A stretch of 64,000 bases of DNA. Source: UBA8958 sp964571695. GTDB lineage: Bacteria; Desulfobacterota; Syntrophia; Syntrophales; UBA8958. The notes beneath the pieces were generated by a model, which was given only the letters and a program-made list of their open reading frames with translations, ran no database searches and was not told the origin of the DNA. The stretch is from the NCBI GenBank assembly GCA_964571695.1, contig CAZNDG010000002.1, positions 1-64,000 of the forward strand, in the 5' to 3' direction. Positions 17,414 through 26,398 of this stretch are shown here, piece by piece (within the stretch, counting starts at the first letter, position 1; every line of letters begins with the position of its first letter). The position numbers and the translations under genes are program-made.

Positions 17414-18670
17414 ATGCAAAAGATTGTCAACCAGACCATTACCGCCATCGTCCGCCGGGAGTTTTCCCGTTCCCTGCGTTTCGAAGCCGGTCGCCCGCCG
17501 GCGCTGCCCCAGGCCCGGGGAAAGCTGCCCCGCCTGCTTTACCTCCACGTCCCCTTTTGCGAAAAGCTCTGCCCTTACTGTTCCTTCAATCGATTCCTCT
17601 TCGATGCCGCCCGGTGCCGGCGCTACTTTCAGGCCCTGCGGCGGGAAATCCATCTCTACCGGGACCGGGGCTATGATTTTGCCGGCGTTTATGTCGGCGG
17701 CGGGACGCCGACGGTGATGATCGATGAATTGGCCGCCACCCTGGAAAGGGCGCGGGAGTGCTTCTCCATTCGGGAAGTATCGGTGGAGACCAATCCCAAC
17801 CACCTGACGGAAGACCGCCTCGCCATTCTGAAGGCGGCGGGGGTGAACCGCCTGTCCGTAGGGGTACAGAGCTTCGACGATGGTCTCCTGAAGGATGTGG
17901 ACCGCCTGGAAAAATACGGTTCCGGCGCGGATATCGCCGCCCGTCTGGGTGCGATCGGCGGCCGTTTCGACACCCTCAATGCCGATATGATGTTCAATTT
18001 TCCCTCCCAGACCCCGGAGATCCTGGCCCGGGACCTCGATGTCCTGATGGGAATCGGCGTCGATCAGGTGACCTATTATCCCCTCATGGTTTCCGACTCG
18101 ACGCGACGGCAGGTGACGGCGAAGCTGGGCGAGGTAGATTACGGTCGGGAAGAGGATTACTACGCCCGGATCCTCCGGCGCCTGCTCCCCACCTACCGGC
18201 TTTCCTCCGCGTGGTGCTTTTCCCGGCAGAACGGCATGATCGACGAGTATATAGTTGATTACGACGAATATGCAGGCCTGGGTAGCGGTTCCATCGGCTT
18301 CTTGGGCGGCGCCTGTTATGCCAATACATTCGATATATCTGAATACATTGAGAAAATTGAAAGAGGGGAAATGCCGCTCATGGCGGCGAGAATCTTCAGC
18401 AGGAAGGATCGGCTCCGCTATGATTTTCTGATGAAGCTCTTTGGAACGCGGCTGGACTTGAGGGAGTTGCGGAACAAATACGGAGTGAACCCCTGGGTCT
18501 GCCTCTGGTTCGAGATCCTGGCGTTCCTCCTGGCGGGAAGCCTGCGCTATCGGAAGGGGAGGCTGACCCTGACGGATCGGGGATGCTACAGTTGGGTGAT
18601 CATGATGCGGGAGTTTTTCATCGCTGTAAACAATTTCCGCGACTATTGCCGGTCCCGCCTGAACGGCTGA
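17414..18670 (+). CDS. HemN/HemW-like radical-SAM protein (coproporphyrinogen III oxidase family)
   Basis: 418 residues. SAM cluster motif C49-x3-C53-x2-C56 (FCEKLCPYC), GGGTPT near 95-100, and SVGVQSF, the usual HemN-family signatures. The C-terminal region (HemN_C-like) ends with a divergent hydrophobic segment (CLWFEILAFLLAGSLRY). True HemN decarboxylates coproporphyrinogen; HemW relatives deliver heme. Which applies here cannot be settled: an extra family cysteine after the CxxxCxxC, expected as Cys in classical HemN, is replaced (CPYCSFN). Upstream of selA with a 24-bp gap containing AAGGAGG. Confidence 0.85.
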   Translation: MQKIVNQTITAIVRREFSRSLRFEAGRPPALPQARGKLPRLLYLHVPFCEKLCPYCSFNRFLFDAARCRRYFQALRREIHLYRDRGYDFAGVYVGGGTPTVMIDELAATLERARECFSIREVSVETNPNHLTEDRLAILKAAGVNRLSVGVQSFDDGLLKDVDRLEKYGSGADIAARLGAIGGRFDTLNADMMFNFPSQTPEILARDLDVLMGIGVDQVTYYPLMVSDSTRRQVTAKLGEVDYGREEDYYARILRRLLPTYRLSSAWCFSRQNGMIDEYIVDYDEYAGLGSGSIGFLGGACYANTFDISEYIEKIERGEMPLMAARIFSRKDRLRYDFLMKLFGTRLDLRELRNKYGVNPWVCLWFEILAFLLAGSLRYRKGRLTLTDRGCYSWVIMMREFFIAVNNFRDYCRSRLNG

Positions 18671-18694
18671 CCGGTACTGATTAAGGAGGAGGCC

Positions 18695-20116
18695 ATGGAT
18701 GACCGGCAGCGGTTGTGGCTGCAACAGCTTCCCAAGATCGACGAACTTATGCTCCTGCTCGAGGGCCAGGGGGTGGCGGACCGGGTGCCCAAGGCTCTCC
18801 TCAAGGAGCTTTGCCGTGCCGTGGTGGAAAAGCGCCGCCAGGGTATCATCGCCGGAAGGGGGGGAAAAGAGGAACCTGCTCCTTCCCTGACGGGGCTTGC
18901 CGAAGAAATAACCGGGCAAATAGACCGGCTGCACACCCGCCGCCTGCGGCGGGTGGTCAATGCCACCGGGGTCATCCTCCATACCAACCTGGGCCGGGCG
19001 CCCCTGTCCCCGGCGGCCCGGGAATGCCTCCTCGAAGTCGGTTGCGGCTACTCCAACCTCGAGTTCGATCTGGAAAGAGGGACCCGGGGGTTGCGATACG
19101 ATCACGTCCAGGAACTCCTCCGTCTCCTCACCGGGGCTGAGGACGCCTTGGTGGTCAACAACAACGCAGCGGCGGTCCTGCTGGCCCTGAACTCCCTGGC
19201 CCAGGGTGGGGAAGCCGTCGTATCCCGGGGGGAACTTATTGAAATCGGTGGTGAATTCCGTATCCCCGAAGTCATGGAGAAGGGCGGAGTCCGCCTCCGC
19301 GAGGTGGGCACCACGAACCGTACCCGCCTCCGGGATTACCGGGAGGCCGTCAATCCCGAAACCCGCCTGCTCATGAAGATCCACACGAGCAATTTCAAAA
19401 TCGTCGGCTTTACGGAGGAGGTGCCGCTCCGGGACCTCGTGGCCCTGGGCCGGGAATGCGGCCTCCCCGTGCTGAACGATTTGGGCAGCGGCTGCCTCTT
19501 CGATCTGGACCGCTATGGACGACAGCGGGAGCCGACGGTGGAAGATGTGGTCACGGCGGGGACGGATGTCGTGACCTTCAGCGGCGACAAGCTCCTGGGC
19601 GGTCCCCAGGCGGGGATCATCCTGGGGAAAAGAGCCTTGCTGGAGCGGATAAAGAAAAATCCCCTGAACCGGGCGCTGCGCATCGACAAGCTGACCCTCG
19701 CCGCCCTGGAGGGGACGCTGATCGCTTACCTGAACCCGCGGCAGGCCCGCAGCGATCTGCGGGTCCTCAAGGCCCTGACGGAGACCCGCAACGAGGTTCG
19801 GGTGCGGGGGAAAAAGCTCCTCCGGAAGCTCCGGACGGCCGAGATGAACGGTGTCGATTTCTCTCTTCGGGAGGGAACGGCGGCGGCGGGAGGGGGCTCC
19901 CTGCCCGGCCAGGAAATCCCCACCTTCCTCGTTTCCCTGGCGCCCCGGTCCCTGTCTTCCTCCCGCCTGGAGGAACGCCTCCGGGGTCTGGAGGTCCCCA
20001 TTATCGCCCGGATCGACGGGGAAGAGGTCCTGCTCGATATGCGCACCGTGGCCGAGGAGGAATTCGTTTTTATTGTCAACGGATTGCGGAGTATATTTTT
20101 TTCGGATGGCCGATAA
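18695..20116 (+). CDS. selA: L-seryl-tRNA(Sec) selenium transferase
   Basis: 473 residues, normal. PLP enzyme converting seryl-tRNA(Sec) to selenocysteinyl-tRNA(Sec). Seen: N-terminal helical domain with RLRRVVNATGVILHTNLGRAPLS, VVNNNAAAVLLALN, and the PLP lysine K299 in TFSGDKLLGGPQAG. It shows that the organism makes selenoproteins. selB, selD and tRNA-Sec are not in the window. Start ATG at 18695 with AAGGAGGAGG in front; the 3' end overlaps the next gene by 11 bp. Confidence 0.97.
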   Translation: MDDRQRLWLQQLPKIDELMLLLEGQGVADRVPKALLKELCRAVVEKRRQGIIAGRGGKEEPAPSLTGLAEEITGQIDRLHTRRLRRVVNATGVILHTNLGRAPLSPAARECLLEVGCGYSNLEFDLERGTRGLRYDHVQELLRLLTGAEDALVVNNNAAAVLLALNSLAQGGEAVVSRGELIEIGGEFRIPEVMEKGGVRLREVGTTNRTRLRDYREAVNPETRLLMKIHTSNFKIVGFTEEVPLRDLVALGRECGLPVLNDLGSGCLFDLDRYGRQREPTVEDVVTAGTDVVTFSGDKLLGGPQAGIILGKRALLERIKKNPLNRALRIDKLTLAALEGTLIAYLNPRQARSDLRVLKALTETRNEVRVRGKKLLRKLRTAEMNGVDFSLREGTAAAGGGSLPGQEIPTFLVSLAPRSLSSSRLEERLRGLEVPIIARIDGEEVLLDMRTVAEEEFVFIVNGLRSIFFSDGR

Positions 20117-21098
20117 TTCCCCTCCCTCCCGCCGCTTTGTTGTGGGTGAAGAAGAAGGGGGCCTGCGCCTCGACGTCTTTCTGGCCCGCCGGCAGGACTT
20201 TCTCTCCCGTTCCCAGATCCCCAGGGCCCTGGCGGCGGCGGGCATCCTTCTCAACGGCAAGGCGCCCAAGGCATCCACCCGGGTGCGGGGCGGCGACGAA
20301 ATCCTTCTGGTGATTCCCCCGCCGTCTCCGAGCGAGGTCGTGCCGGAGGACATACCCCTGAAAATCGTCTATGAGGATTCCTCCCTGCTGGTGATCGACA
20401 AGCCGCCCGGGCTGGTAGTCCATCCCGGGGCGGGGAATCCCCGGGGAACCATAGTCAACGCCCTGCTCCATCACTGCCGGGACCTTTCGGGGATTGGCGG
20501 CGTACTGCGCCCCGGCATCGTCCATCGTCTGGACAAGGACACCTCGGGATTGATGATTATCGCCAAATCCGATCCGGTCCACCAGGCGCTGGCGGCGGAT
20601 TTTCAGGCCCGGCGGGTGGAAAAGCTCTACCTGGCCCTGGTGTGCGGGGAGATGAAAGATGACGAGGGGATCGTCGCTCTTCCGGTGGGGCGTCATCCCG
20701 TGGAGCGCCGGAAGATGTCCACCCGGAGCCCCCGGGGGAAAGAGGCTGTGACCCGCTGGCAGGTCCGGGAACGGTTCGGAGCGGCCACCCTGGTGGCCGC
20801 GGCCATCGAAACGGGGCGGACACATCAGATCCGGGTGCATCTCACCTCCCTGGGGTATCCCATTGTCGGTGACCGCGTGTACGGTAATCCTAAAAAAATC
20901 ATGGAGATAAAGGATCAGTCGCTGCGGGGGCGCCTCAGGGAGATGAAACGACAGGCCCTCCATGCCTGCCGGATTGCCTTCGTGCATCCCGCCGACGGCC
21001 GCCCGCTGTCGTTTTTGTCGCCCCTGCCTCCGGACATGGAGGATCTGTGCCGATTTCTCAGGGAGAGGATGAGCGGCGATCCGGCCGCCGGCGGGTAG
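20106..21098 (+). CDS. RluA/RluD-family 23S rRNA pseudouridine synthase
   Basis: 330 residues from the ATG at 20106, inside the selA end. Domains: S4 RNA-binding domain (about 15-75) then the RluA-type catalytic domain. The catalytic motif HRLDKDTSG is at 140-148 (D143). ETGRTHQIRVHL and GYPIVGDRVYG are standard. Architecture and length match RluD, which modifies helix 69 of 23S rRNA, but RluA-family paralogs are hard to separate by eye. Translationally coupled to selA. Confidence 0.93.
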   Translation: MADNSPPSRRFVVGEEEGGLRLDVFLARRQDFLSRSQIPRALAAAGILLNGKAPKASTRVRGGDEILLVIPPPSPSEVVPEDIPLKIVYEDSSLLVIDKPPGLVVHPGAGNPRGTIVNALLHHCRDLSGIGGVLRPGIVHRLDKDTSGLMIIAKSDPVHQALAADFQARRVEKLYLALVCGEMKDDEGIVALPVGRHPVERRKMSTRSPRGKEAVTRWQVRERFGAATLVAAAIETGRTHQIRVHLTSLGYPIVGDRVYGNPKKIMEIKDQSLRGRLREMKRQALHACRIAFVHPADGRPLSFLSPLPPDMEDLCRFLRERMSGDPAAGG

Positions 21099-21229
21099 GG
21101 CCTCGGGAAGAAATGAGAACAATATGGATCGTCCGCGGGCCGCATTAAAGAATGTGCTTTTAATGAATAATTATAGATATATACGAAGATTTATTTGATG
21201 TTGGGTGTCTTTTTTGGGGGGTGTCGAGC

Positions 21230-22060
21230 ATGGACAAGCCATTGCCGGAAGAGGGCATGTTCGTATGGAAAAAGAATGGGCCGGTGGAATACTTCACCTC
21301 TCCGGCCTGGGAGGCCTATCCCTTTGTGACCCATGCCTTCTGCACCCGCCGGGGCGGAATCAGTTCCGGACGCTTCGCCGCTCTCAATATGAGCGGCCGG
21401 GAAGGGGAGGAGGAGGCCAATGTCAGCGCCAACTGGGATATCGCCGCCGCGGCCTTCGGCATTACCCGGCGGCATTTTTTCCGGGTCCATCAGGTCCACG
21501 GCGACAAGATTCTCGTCATCGACGGCGCGGATTTTCTCATCCATACCTGCCGCCCCCTGGAGTACGACGCCGTGGTTACAAAGCGACCGGGACTTGCCCT
21601 GTGCATCCTGACCGCGGACTGTGCGCCCGTATTGGTGGTGGATCCGCGGCGGCGAATCGTCGCCGCCGTCCATGCGGGCTGGCGGGGAACGGCCCTGAAT
21701 ATCTCCGGGCAGGTAGTGACGCTGCTGCGGGAACGTTTCGGGAGCCGGACCGAGGATCTCCGGGCGGCTGTCGGTCCCGCCATCGGCCCCTGCTGCTACG
21801 AGGTGGACGATGCCGTCCGGGCGGCCATGGACCGGCATCCGAACCGGGACGCCATTTTCACGAAACAACCGGAACCGGGTAAATGGCGGCTTGATTTGGC
21901 CTTGGCCAACCGCCTCCAGATGGAAGCCGCGGGGTTGACCGGGGACAATATCCATATGGCGAACCTCTGCACCTCCTGCCGGCGGGATCTTTTCTATTCC
22001 CACCGCGGCGAGGGGGGGAAGTCGGGCCGACTCCTCAATTTCATCATGATTTCTCCATGA
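21230..22060 (+). CDS. pgeF: Peptidoglycan editing factor PgeF / YfiH (laccase-domain, DUF152)
   Basis: 276 residues. Conserved metal-site residues of the family: HQVHG (H87, H90), LTADC (C131) and VHAGWRG (H148). The E. coli homolog acts as an amidase clearing misincorporated L-Ser from UDP-MurNAc precursors; other homologs have purine-nucleoside phosphorylase activity. I chose the ATG at 21230 with GGGGGG ahead; a GTG at 21221 is an alternative. It follows the rluD-type gene after 131 bp. Confidence 0.93.
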   Translation: MDKPLPEEGMFVWKKNGPVEYFTSPAWEAYPFVTHAFCTRRGGISSGRFAALNMSGREGEEEANVSANWDIAAAAFGITRRHFFRVHQVHGDKILVIDGADFLIHTCRPLEYDAVVTKRPGLALCILTADCAPVLVVDPRRRIVAAVHAGWRGTALNISGQVVTLLRERFGSRTEDLRAAVGPAIGPCCYEVDDAVRAAMDRHPNRDAIFTKQPEPGKWRLDLALANRLQMEAAGLTGDNIHMANLCTSCRRDLFYSHRGEGGKSGRLLNFIMISP

Positions 22061-22070
22061 AGAAAAATCC

Positions 22071-22099
22071 TTGACATTACCGTCACGATCGGATAAAAA
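22071..22099 (+). promoter_or_regulatory. Candidate promoter for rho with a long leader
   Basis: TTGACA (22071-22076), 17-base spacer, TAAAAA (22094-22099, 4 of 6). About 225 bases separate it from the rho start, which fits the long untranslated leaders known for autoregulated rho genes. The leader is AT-rich with no recognised RNA motif. Confidence 0.45.
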
Positions 22100-22328
22100 T
22101 ACCCGCACTTTCAAAAGGCTCAGGCCAGTACCTACCGTCCGGAGCATATCCGGCGTTCAGATGAGCAGACCTTTTGCAATCCACTAAATCTTTTTATCTG
22201 TAGTTGCATGGTAGATTCTCATTTATAACATTCTGATGGATAAGTATAATCAACAATTATAGCTCCAGCCTCGGTCCCGGTTGCCTCCGGCGCCGTCTAT
22301 ATAACCAAATTAGTTAGGATATTCACAT

Positions 22329-23576
22329 ATGAACATCGAAGATATCAAAAGGCTTCCCATTAGCGAACTGGCCAATCTGGCCAAGGACCTCAACGTCGCC
22401 GGCGCCAGCGGCATGCGTCGCCAGGACCTGATCTTTTCCATCCTCCAGGCCCAGACGGAAAAAAACGGCTTGATCTCCGGTACGGGGGTGCTGGAAATCC
22501 TCCCCGACGGATTCGGCTTCCTCCGGGCGGTGGATTACAACTACCTGCCCAGCCCCGACGACATCTATGTCTCGCCTTCCCAGATCCGCCGCTTCAATCT
22601 GCGGACCGGCGATACCATTTCCGGCGAGGTGCGACCTCCCAAGGAGGGGGAAAAATATTTTGCCCTCCTCAAGGTCGATACGGTCAACCATGAATTGCCC
22701 GACGCCACCCGGGACAAGATCCTCTTCGACAATCTCACGCCGCTGTATCCGGAGGAAAAGTTGAATCTCGAGTTGGATCCCGACAATCTTTCCACCCGGA
22801 TCATGGACCTCTTTACCCCCATCGGCAAGGGACAGCGGGGCCTGATCGTCTCGCCGCCCCGGGCGGGAAAGACGATGCTCCTCCAGGATATCGCCCGGAG
22901 CATCGCCGCCAATCACAAGGAAGTGACGCTGATGGTCCTCCTCATCGATGAACGACCGGAGGAAGTGACGGATATGCAGCGGAGCGTCCAGGGCGAGGTC
23001 GTTTCCTCCACCTTCGACGAACCGGCAACCCGGCATGTACAGGTAGCCGAAATGGTTATTGAAAAGGCGAAACGGCTGGTGGAGCACAAAAAGGATGTGG
23101 TGATCCTCCTCGACAGCATCACCCGTCTCGCCCGGGCCTACAACACCGTTGTGCCGCCCAGCGGCAAGGTCCTCTCCGGCGGCGTGGATTCCAATGCCCT
23201 GCACAAGCCCAAGCGCTTTTTCGGCGCCGCGCGGAATATCGAAAACGGCGGCAGCCTGACCATCATTTCTACGGCGCTCATCGACACCGGGAGTCGTATG
23301 GACGAGGTCATCTTCGAGGAGTTCAAGGGGACGGGCAACATGGAACTGCATTTGGACCGCCGCATCGCCGACCGGCGGATCTTCCCCGCCTTTGATCTGG
23401 TCCGTTCCGGGACGAGGAAGGAGGAGCTCCTTATACCGAAAAACAACCTCAACCGGATCTGGATCCTCCGGCGGCTCCTTCAGGAAATGAACCCGGTGGA
23501 TGCCATGGATTTCATCATCGACAAGATCCGGAAGACGGAGAGCAACCAACTCTTCCTCGATTCCATGAATCAGTGA
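22329..23576 (+). CDS. rho: Transcription termination factor Rho
   Basis: 415 residues. Hexameric RNA-dependent ATPase that terminates transcription. N-terminal Rho_N helices (MNIEDIKRLPISELANLA), cold-shock-like RNA-binding domain with GFGFLR (61-66), P-loop PPRAGKT (176-182), and Q/R loops (RLARAYNTVVPPSGKVLSGGVD). No N-terminal insertion of the kind seen in Bacteroidetes or actinobacterial Rho. Followed after 86 bp by rpmE, a common neighbour. Confidence 0.98.
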   Translation: MNIEDIKRLPISELANLAKDLNVAGASGMRRQDLIFSILQAQTEKNGLISGTGVLEILPDGFGFLRAVDYNYLPSPDDIYVSPSQIRRFNLRTGDTISGEVRPPKEGEKYFALLKVDTVNHELPDATRDKILFDNLTPLYPEEKLNLELDPDNLSTRIMDLFTPIGKGQRGLIVSPPRAGKTMLLQDIARSIAANHKEVTLMVLLIDERPEEVTDMQRSVQGEVVSSTFDEPATRHVQVAEMVIEKAKRLVEHKKDVVILLDSITRLARAYNTVVPPSGKVLSGGVDSNALHKPKRFFGAARNIENGGSLTIISTALIDTGSRMDEVIFEEFKGTGNMELHLDRRIADRRIFPAFDLVRSGTRKEELLIPKNNLNRIWILRRLLQEMNPVDAMDFIIDKIRKTESNQLFLDSMNQ

Positions 23577-23662
23577 AAGTCCCGATGAAAAATTTTCCTT
23601 GAATTTATTTGTGCCGTGATTATAATGCGACCCCATTTTCATCGGGAGAAAGGTTAAAAAAA

Positions 23663-23881
23663 ATGAAAGAAGGCATCCATCCCCCCTATTATGAAACGAC
23701 CATTACCTGTGTCTGCGGAAACGTGATTCCCACCCGCTCGACGAAAAAGGACATCAAGGTGGAAATCTGTTCCCAGTGTCATCCCTTCATGACGGGGAAA
23801 CAGAAGATCATCGATACGGCCGGCCGGGTTGAGCGTTTCCACAAGAAATATGCCGGTGTCATAAAAAAGAAAGGCAAATAG
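23663..23881 (+). CDS. rpmE: 50S ribosomal protein L31 (zinc-binding form)
   Basis: 72 residues starting MKEGIHPPYYETTITCVCGN. The four zinc-ligand positions are cysteines (CVC near 16-18 and CSQC near 37-40), so this is the C+ type. ATG at 23663 with GGAGAAAGG upstream; longer readings into the leader lack support. Directly after rho. Confidence 0.97.
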   Translation: MKEGIHPPYYETTITCVCGNVIPTRSTKKDIKVEICSQCHPFMTGKQKIIDTAGRVERFHKKYAGVIKKKGK

Positions 23882-24411
23882 AGGCGGGGGTCATTTCCGT
23901 TTCTCCCTGTCGAGAGGATTTCCCGTGCTGGCGATGACTGCAAAAACAGCGTGGATTCCGGCGTTTGTGAGGCATCGAAGGCATTGGATTCCGGGGCGGC
24001 GCAAGATAGCCGGTGTGTCGCTCGCGTACCATCCCGTCATGCAAAGGCAGGCAAACTGCCCCACCATCCCCGCCGCTGCCGCTGCCGCCGCACCGCTCGG
24101 TTACCGTCCGGCGGGAGGGGACATTTTGATTCCTTCCCCCGTTCCCTGTCTTCACCACACCGAAAGCGCGGCTTAATGCTCATCCAATCATGTTTTTGTC
24201 CGACCGGGGCGGGGAGGCTCCCGAAAGCGCGGCACAGTGTTTATGCGTCCGTAAAAAGTCGAAAAATGCTCTTTTCCAGAAATTCGCGCCTAATGTTTTC
24301 AGCAAGTTACGGCGCTGAATTGGGCAAATTCCGACTTTTGCGAGGTCCGCAATGTTTATAAATCCTTAAAGGGACAGTCCCAGAGTAGATATTTGGGACA
24401 ATCATTTGGAA
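23882..24411. other. 530-bp gap between rpmE and prfA
   Basis: No convincing gene. Positions 23925-24176 hold an open frame of low-complexity alanine- and proline-rich character that looks like a degenerate copy of the widespread GGATTCCGG-type intergenic repeat (TGGATTCCGG recurs at 23950 and 23986). The hairpin element at 24245-24352 follows, then an 11-base palindrome GGGACAGTCCC near 24371 just before prfA. Confidence 0.6.
24245..24352. repeat. 108-bp imperfect hairpin element flanked by TGTTTAT direct repeats (MITE-like)
   Basis: The two halves are imperfect inverses: GTAAAAAGTCGAAAAATGC near the left pairs with the inverse of GCAAATTCCGACTTTTGCG on the right (13 of 19), and an inner AATTCGCGCC / GGCGCTGAATT pair continues the stem. 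The sequence TGTTTAT occurs immediately on each side (24238-24244 and 24353-24359), which looks like a 7-bp target duplication. No similarity to the 167-bp family in this window. Confidence 0.5.
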
Positions 24412-25485
24412 ATGTACAGTAGATTAAAAGAAATCGTCGGAAGATACGAAGAATTGCAGAGACTGCTGAGCGACGGGGAGATCGTTGCCAAGCAGTCGCT
24501 CTATCAGAAATATGCCAAAGAGCATGCCGATCTCCACGACCTCGTCGAGGCTTACCGGGCCTATGAAGAGGTGCGGGGGCGGATCGAGGAAGGCCAGCTC
24601 CTCTTGAAGGAAAACGACGAGGAGCTCAAGGAGATCGTCCGGGAAGAAATGCCGCTCCTCAAGGCGCAACTGGAAGAACTGGACGGCCGCCTGAAGGTCC
24701 TCCTCCTTCCCCGGGACCCCAACGACGACAAGAACGTCCTGCTCGAGATCCGGGCGGGGACCGGCGGCGATGAAGCGGGGCTCTTTGCCGCCGACCTCTT
24801 TCGGATGTACGGCCGCTATGCGGAGCGGTGCGGCTGGAAGATGGAGGTGATCAGCAACTCTCCGGCGGGCGGGGTCGGGGGATTCAAGGAAATCATTGCC
24901 CTCATCGAAGGCCGGGGGGCATACAGCCGCCTGAAATTCGAGAGTGGCGTCCATCGAGTCCAGCGGGTCCCCGTAACGGAGGCCCAGGGTCGCATCCACA
25001 CCTCGGCGGTTACGGTGGCCATCCTTCCCGAGGCGGAAGAAGTGGATGTTACCATAGATCCCAACGACCTGCGCATCGACGTTTTCCACTCCAGCGGCCA
25101 TGGCGGCCAGTCGGTCAATACCACCGATTCCGCCGTCCGGATCACCCACCTGCCCACGGGCATTGTGGTGTCCTGCCAGGACGAGAAATCGCAGTTAAAA
25201 AACAAAAACAAGGCCATGAAGGTGTTGCGGTCCCGACTCCTGGACGGCATAACCCAGCGCCAGAACGCGGAGATCTCCCAGACGCGGAAGAATCAGGTGG
25301 GCAGCGGGGACCGCAGCGAGCGGATCCGGACTTATAATTATCCCCAGGGACGGGTGACGGATCACCGCATCGGCCTCACCGTTTACAATATCGAGAATTT
25401 TCTGGATGGTGACATCCAGATGTTTATCGATGCCCTGATCGCCCATTTCCAGGCGGCCGCCCTGCAGGGAGGAAGCCAAGGTTGA
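24412..25485 (+). CDS. prfA: Peptide chain release factor 1
   Basis: 357 residues. Recognises UAA/UAG and triggers peptide release. GGQ catalytic motif at 231-233 in SSGHGGQSVNTTDSAVR; the anticodon-like tripeptide is PVT at 187-189 (P-x-T type, so RF1 rather than RF2). Start taken at the ATG (MYSRLKEIV), matching the family; a TTG two codons earlier is possible. First of a coupled set with prmC, murA and hisD. Confidence 0.97.
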   Translation: MYSRLKEIVGRYEELQRLLSDGEIVAKQSLYQKYAKEHADLHDLVEAYRAYEEVRGRIEEGQLLLKENDEELKEIVREEMPLLKAQLEELDGRLKVLLLPRDPNDDKNVLLEIRAGTGGDEAGLFAADLFRMYGRYAERCGWKMEVISNSPAGGVGGFKEIIALIEGRGAYSRLKFESGVHRVQRVPVTEAQGRIHTSAVTVAILPEAEEVDVTIDPNDLRIDVFHSSGHGGQSVNTTDSAVRITHLPTGIVVSCQDEKSQLKNKNKAMKVLRSRLLDGITQRQNAEISQTRKNQVGSGDRSERIRTYNYPQGRVTDHRIGLTVYNIENFLDGDIQMFIDALIAHFQAAALQGGSQG

Positions 25486-25522
25486 TGATGCCGGCCCCAG
25501 GACGGCATGCCGGACCCCGGAG

Positions 25523-26398
25523 ATGGCGACCGGCCCCGCAACCATGACGATCCGGGATTGCCTGGTCCAGGGGACCGCCGCCCTGGCCGAGGCGGGGAGC
25601 GCGAGTCCCCGTCTGGATGCCGAGGTCCTGCTGGGGCATGTCCTGCAATGGGAGCGGTCCCGGCTTTTCCTCCATCCCCACCGGGAACTGACGGCGGAGG
25701 AAGCGGAGCAATACCGCCGATTGCTGGCCCGGCGCCGGGAGGGTGAACCGGTGGCCTACATCACCGGGGAGAAGGAGTTCTGGTCGATCCCCCTCCAGGT
25801 CGATCCCCGGGTCCTCATCCCCCGTCCGGATACGGAGATCCTGGTGGAGGAAGTCTTGACCCTCCTGCCGTCCCCGGGGGAGCGGACGCCCCGGCTTCTG
25901 GAGATCGGCGTCGGCAGTGGCGCCGTCAGCATCGCCTTGGCGGCGGACCGGAAAGATGTCCGGCTGATCGCCACGGACGTCTCCGCCGCCGCGGTGGCTC
26001 TCGCCAGGAGCAACGCCGTCCGGGCGGGGGTGTCGGGAAGGATCGCCTTTCTTGTCTGTTCCCTTTTTGCCGGTCTGGATGGACTTTTCGACGGCATCGT
26101 ATCCAATCCCCCTTACATCGCCGATGGTGAATTTGCCGACCTCCCGCCGGAGGTGCGCTGTTATGAACCCCCGGGCGCCCTTCGCGGCGGGCCGGACGGG
26201 ATCGCTTTTCATCGGGAAATAATCGGCGGCGCCGAACGTCTGCTCCGCCCCGGAGGTTTCCTGGCACTGGAGATAGGGTCGGGCCAGCGATGTATTCTCG
26301 AGGAACTATTGCGGAGGTCGGCGGCTTATGATAGTGTTTCCTTCCGCAGGGACTATGCCGGCTGCGACCGGGTGCTCCGGGCAAGGAGGATTCAGTGA
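25523..26398 (+). CDS. prmC: Release factor glutamine methyltransferase
   Basis: 291 residues. Methylates the glutamine of the GGQ motif of RF1/RF2. SAM-binding LLEIGVGSGAVSIALA (125-140) and the catalytic NPPY (195-198) are intact; the N-terminal helical substrate-recognition domain is present. Immediately after its substrate gene prfA. The start is uncertain (ATG 25523 or 25544). The stop overlaps the murA ATG. Confidence 0.95.
   Translation: MATGPATMTIRDCLVQGTAALAEAGSASPRLDAEVLLGHVLQWERSRLFLHPHRELTAEEAEQYRRLLARRREGEPVAYITGEKEFWSIPLQVDPRVLIPRPDTEILVEEVLTLLPSPGERTPRLLEIGVGSGAVSIALAADRKDVRLIATDVSAAAVALARSNAVRAGVSGRIAFLVCSLFAGLDGLFDGIVSNPPYIADGEFADLPPEVRCYEPPGALRGGPDGIAFHREIIGGAERLLRPGGFLALEIGSGQRCILEELLRRSAAYDSVSFRRDYAGCDRVLRARRIQ

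Noticed and set aside
17339..20353. Minus-strand open frame of 1004 codons, the longest in the window
   Set aside because: It lies wholly antisense to the HemN-like, selA and rluD-type genes, has low-complexity His/Pro/Arg-rich text with no family motif, and arises from high GC third positions.
22323..23642. Minus-strand 439-codon frame opposite rho
   Set aside because: Antisense shadow of rho with no recognisable domain.
23925..24361. Open frames between rpmE and prfA
   Set aside because: Alanine/proline-rich and containing degenerate GGATTCCGG-type repeats; no start signal or family.
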